7,218 nt of DNA, taken from positions 1 through 7,218 of the forward strand of contig JBDTMF010000205.1 in assembly GCA_039934455.1 (NCBI GenBank). Direction: 5' to 3'. Every line of letters begins with the position of its first letter. Positions within the stretch are counted from its first letter, which is position 1. The notes under the pieces are model-generated. The model saw only the letters and a list, made by a program, of their open reading frames with translations, was not told the DNA's origin and searched no databases. Origin of the DNA: DASQFQ01 sp039934455 (GTDB lineage: Bacteria > Actinomycetota > Thermoleophilia > Solirubrobacterales > Solirubrobacteraceae). Shown here piece after piece: positions 5,202-7,218 of the stretch. Position numbers and translations under genes: made by a program.

Positions 5202-6985
5202 TCCTGCGTCGGCGTCGCCGGCCAGCAGCGCGGTCAGCGCGAGGTTGCCGCGCACGAGCATCCACGGGTGGGGTTGTCGAGGCGTTGCGCGATCGGCAGC
5301 GCGCGGCCGACGAACTCGCTCGCGTCCGCGAGGTCACCCAGGCCGAGCGCGGCGTACGCGGACGAGGCGAGCAGGCCCGCGAGGTGGAACAGATTGCCGG
5401 CCCGCTCCAGGAGCGTGCTCGCGCCGGCGACGCGATCGTGAAGCTGCTCGCTGCCCCGCGCGGCCATGGCGCCGGCACGCGCGGCCATCGCGATCGTCCA
5501 GTCGTCCCCCGCCCGCCTCGCCCAGGACAACGCCTCGTCGGCGAGCCGATCGGCGGCGTCGGGCCGGGCGGCGACGGCCTCGAAGAGAGCCCGCATCCAA
5601 CGGCCCACAGCCCCGAGGCCTCGAGCACGAGCACAGGGATGCAGAGCTGTGGATGGTCATCGGCGCCCGGTAGGCTCAGCGCCTGCCGGCTCCACTCCGC
5701 GGCGTCCGCGTGGCGGTCTCGGATCAGCCATACCAGGCGAGTGCCGCGCACAGCGCGAGTGCCGCCTCGGCGCCACCGTCGCGGATCGCCCAGCCGAGCG
5801 CCTCGTGGAGATCGTCGGCCCGTCCGGGGTCCGGCGGCGCACCAGGAGGCTCTTGGCGACCAGTGAGTCGAGCGTGTCGAGGCCGGCGCCGGTGATCGCC
5901 TCCGCCGCCTCGACGGTCGGCGCTCCCGCGAACACGGCGAAGCGAGCGAAGCTCGCCTGCTCGTCGCCGGTGAGCTGCTCGTAGCTCCAGTCGACGGTCG
6001 CGCGCAGGGTCTGCTGGCGTGCCGGCGCGTCACGCGGCCCCGTGCCGAGCGCGCCGAGCGCGGCGTCCAGGCGCGCGGCGATCTCGCGCGGCGACAGCAG
6101 CCCGCAGCGCGCGGCGGCGAGCTCGATCGCGAGCGGCAGCCCGTCGTGGCGCCGGCAGATCTCGGCGACCGCGGCGGCGTTGCCCTCGTCGAGCCCGAAC
6201 CCCGGGTCGTGGGCTCGCGCGCGATCGCAGAACAGCGTGACCGCGCCGACCCCGGCAAGGGCCTCGAGCTCGTCGCTCATGCCGATGCCGGGCAGTGGGA
6301 GCGGCGCGACCGGAAGGCGCTCCCCGGCGTGCAGCGCGAGCGGCTCGCGGCTCGTGACGAGCACCGTGAGCGCGGGGCAGCCGGCGAGCAGCTCCGCGAT
6401 GAACGGCGCCGCGCCGAGCACCTGCTCGAAGTTGTCGGCGACCAGGAGCAGGTGCTTGGCGGCGAGGAAGCGCTCGACCGCGCGCGGCGCGGACTCGCCC
6501 GGCAGCAGGCTGATGCCGAGCGCGCCGACGATCGCCGCGGGGACGTCCTCGGCGCGCCGCACGGAGGCGAGCGACACGAACCGCGCGCCGTCGGCGAAGC
6601 CCGCCTCGAGGGCGCGGGCCACTTCGAGCGCGAGTCGCGTCTTGCCGACCCCGCCCGGCCCGGTCAGCGTCAGGAGCCGCGGCGACCCGGCCCGCAGCCG
6701 AACGCTGACGGCGGCGAGCTCGCGCGTGCGACCGACCGTGCGATTCCCCGGCGCGGGAAGCCCGTGGCCGGCCGGCGCCGGGGTGCTCGCCGGCTCCGGC
6801 ACGGCGAGCCCGGGCTCGTGGCCGAGGATCGACTGATGCAGCTCGTGCAACTCGGCTCCCGGGCTCGATCCCCAGCTGCTCGACGAGGGCCTCGCGGGCG
6901 TGCTGGTAGGCCTCGAGCGCTCGGCCTGCCGCCCGCCCGCGGTAGAGCGCGAGCATCAGGTGCCCGTGCAGGCGCTCCCGGCCGG
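5200..6985 (-). pseudogene. broken BTAD/NB-ARC transcriptional regulator (AfsR/SARP-like)
   Basis: Reading leftwards: the second half of a bacterial transcriptional activator domain (RERLHGHLMLALYR, ALEAYQHAREALVEQLGIEPG, ELHELHQSIL); an NB-ARC-type ATPase with Walker A GPGGVGKT (6638-6661), Walker B-like LLLVADNFEQVL, TSREPL and GLPLAIELAAAR; a winged-helix-like segment (TVDWSYEQL to SLVAKSLLV); and a TPR-like helical region (EALGWAIRDGG, WLIRDRHADAAEWSRQAL, FEAVAARPDAADRLADEAL, NLALTALLAGDADA). These pieces lie in different frames. Shifts fall near 6857 (one extra base), 5820 (with loss of about 50-70 residues), 5730, 5600 and 5268, plus a compensating pair near 6938/6920. The N-terminal DNA-binding domain and the last C-terminal repeats are absent. 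In life such proteins are ATP-dependent activators, often of secondary metabolism. The neighbouring + strand genes over 4 kb are intact, so real decay is more likely than poor sequence. Confidence 0.85.
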
Positions 6986-7010
6986 GCGCGCGTCGCGGCG
7001 TAGCCGGCGC

Positions 7011-7040
7011 CGCGCGGGGTGTCGGCCGACACCCCGCGCG
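7011..7040. promoter_or_regulatory. perfect 30-bp palindrome upstream of the ACT-domain gene
   Basis: The 15-base arm CGCGCGGGGTGTCGG (7011-7025) is followed immediately by its exact reverse complement (7026-7040), with no spacer and no mismatch. It ends two bases before the TAGGCT -10 candidate and so covers the -35 and spacer region of that promoter. A dimer- or tetramer-binding operator is the most natural reading, because no gene ends here on either strand. A hairpin relic or terminator left from the truncated regulator region is the alternative. Confidence 0.6.
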
Positions 7041-7042
7041 AG

Positions 7043-7048
7043 TAGGCT
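7043..7048 (+). promoter_or_regulatory. probable -10 element of the ACT-domain gene
   Basis: TAGGCT fits TANNNT and ends 12 bases before the ATG at 7061. No Shine-Dalgarno lies between. The surrounding sequence GAG-TANNNT ... CCGGACGC-ATG-G matches that at 2024-2047, suggesting a common short-leader or leaderless promoter type. Confidence 0.45.
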
Positions 7049-7060
7049 GCGGCCGGACGC

Positions 7061-7218
7061 ATGGCCTTCGATCTGGTCATCGACATCGAGAACACGCCCG
7101 GCGCGCTGGCGCAGGTGGCGGCCGCGATCAGCGACGCCGGCGTCAGCATCGCCGCGGCCACGTGCCTCGGCGCGGGCGACCGGGCCGAGTTGCACGTGCT
7201 CGTCCCGCACGCGGAGGC
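7061..7218 (+). CDS. ACT domain protein (5' part, runs off the window)
   Basis: An open frame from ATG 7061 to the window edge gives 52 codons: MAFDLVIDIENTPGALAQVA, then AAISDAGVSIAAATC and LGAGDRAELHVLVPHA. This is the start of an ACT fold. The first strand is followed by the loop N-T-P-G-A-L that binds small ligands, then the first helix, and strand 2 beginning at G-V-S-I. ACT domains bind amino acids or other small metabolites and usually dimerise to control enzymes or transcription. Because the domain begins at residue 1, it is either a stand-alone ACT regulator or a protein with an N-terminal ACT domain; the rest is outside the window. Codon use matches the other intact genes. Expression may be controlled through the palindrome just upstream. 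Confidence 0.8.
   Translation, partial: MAFDLVIDIENTPGALAQVAAAISDAGVSIAAATCLGAGDRAELHVLVPHAE

Noticed and set aside
4129..6985. Possible mobile island or phage-derived defence locus
   Set aside because: I see no transposase, integrase, tRNA, terminal inverted repeats or attachment-like direct repeats. The content looks like ordinary chromosomal genes in decay.
6146..7003. 285-codon + strand open frame rich in Glu, Arg, Gly and Asp
   Set aside because: It mirrors the BTAD/NB-ARC remnant on the other strand, has no fold-like pattern, and is a familiar false ORF opposite such ATPases.
1..7218. CRISPR arrays, tRNA or rRNA genes, riboswitches
   Set aside because: No regularly spaced repeats, cloverleaf-like segments or recognisable conserved RNA motifs were seen on either strand by eye.

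Overview
This is a high-GC window with strong G/C third-position bias, almost certainly from a high-GC Gram-positive (Actinomycetota). Three things suggest this: TANNNT-type -10 hexamers close to start codons, a secreted subtilase, and a BTAD/NB-ARC (AfsR/SARP-like) regulator remnant. The style of the transporter and regulator remnants makes me think of Thermoleophilia/Solirubrobacterales, but that is a low-confidence inference from memory, not something the sequence proves.

Layout, left to right. (1) 1-111 is the 3' tail of an unidentified + strand gene. (2) 206-1903 encodes a secreted S8 subtilisin-like protease with signal peptide, propeptide and complete Asp/His/Asn/Ser catalytic set, followed by a strong 14-bp hairpin. 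(3) 2044-4116 is a tightly overlapping three-gene + strand operon: a CDP-glycerol glycerophosphotransferase-family enzyme, a cytoplasmic glycerophosphodiester phosphodiesterase (GDPD), and a small two-helix membrane protein. Enzymes that build and cleave glycerol-phosphate diesters are thus co-translated, which points to teichoic-acid-like or glycerophosphate-modified envelope polymers. (4) 4129-6985, all on the - strand, is largely a gene graveyard. It holds an orphan C-terminal fragment, an MFS transporter with its middle helices deleted and its 3' end cut off, and a BTAD/NB-ARC regulator broken by several frameshifts, an internal deletion and truncation at both ends. Within it one gene is intact, a 74-aa tautomerase-family protein with a very strong ribosome binding site. 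A possible 31-aa ORF made of two 13-residue repeats follows it. (5) 7061-7218 is the 5' part of a + strand ACT-domain protein, preceded by a perfect 30-bp palindrome directly abutting its probable -10 element.

No RNA gene, CRISPR array, transposase or prophage feature is visible. I see no convincing new defence or mobile system. The items most worth following up are the 30-bp palindrome, the repeat-bearing small ORF, the tautomerase that lacks both canonical arginines, and the matching short-leader starts of the genes at 2044 and 7061.
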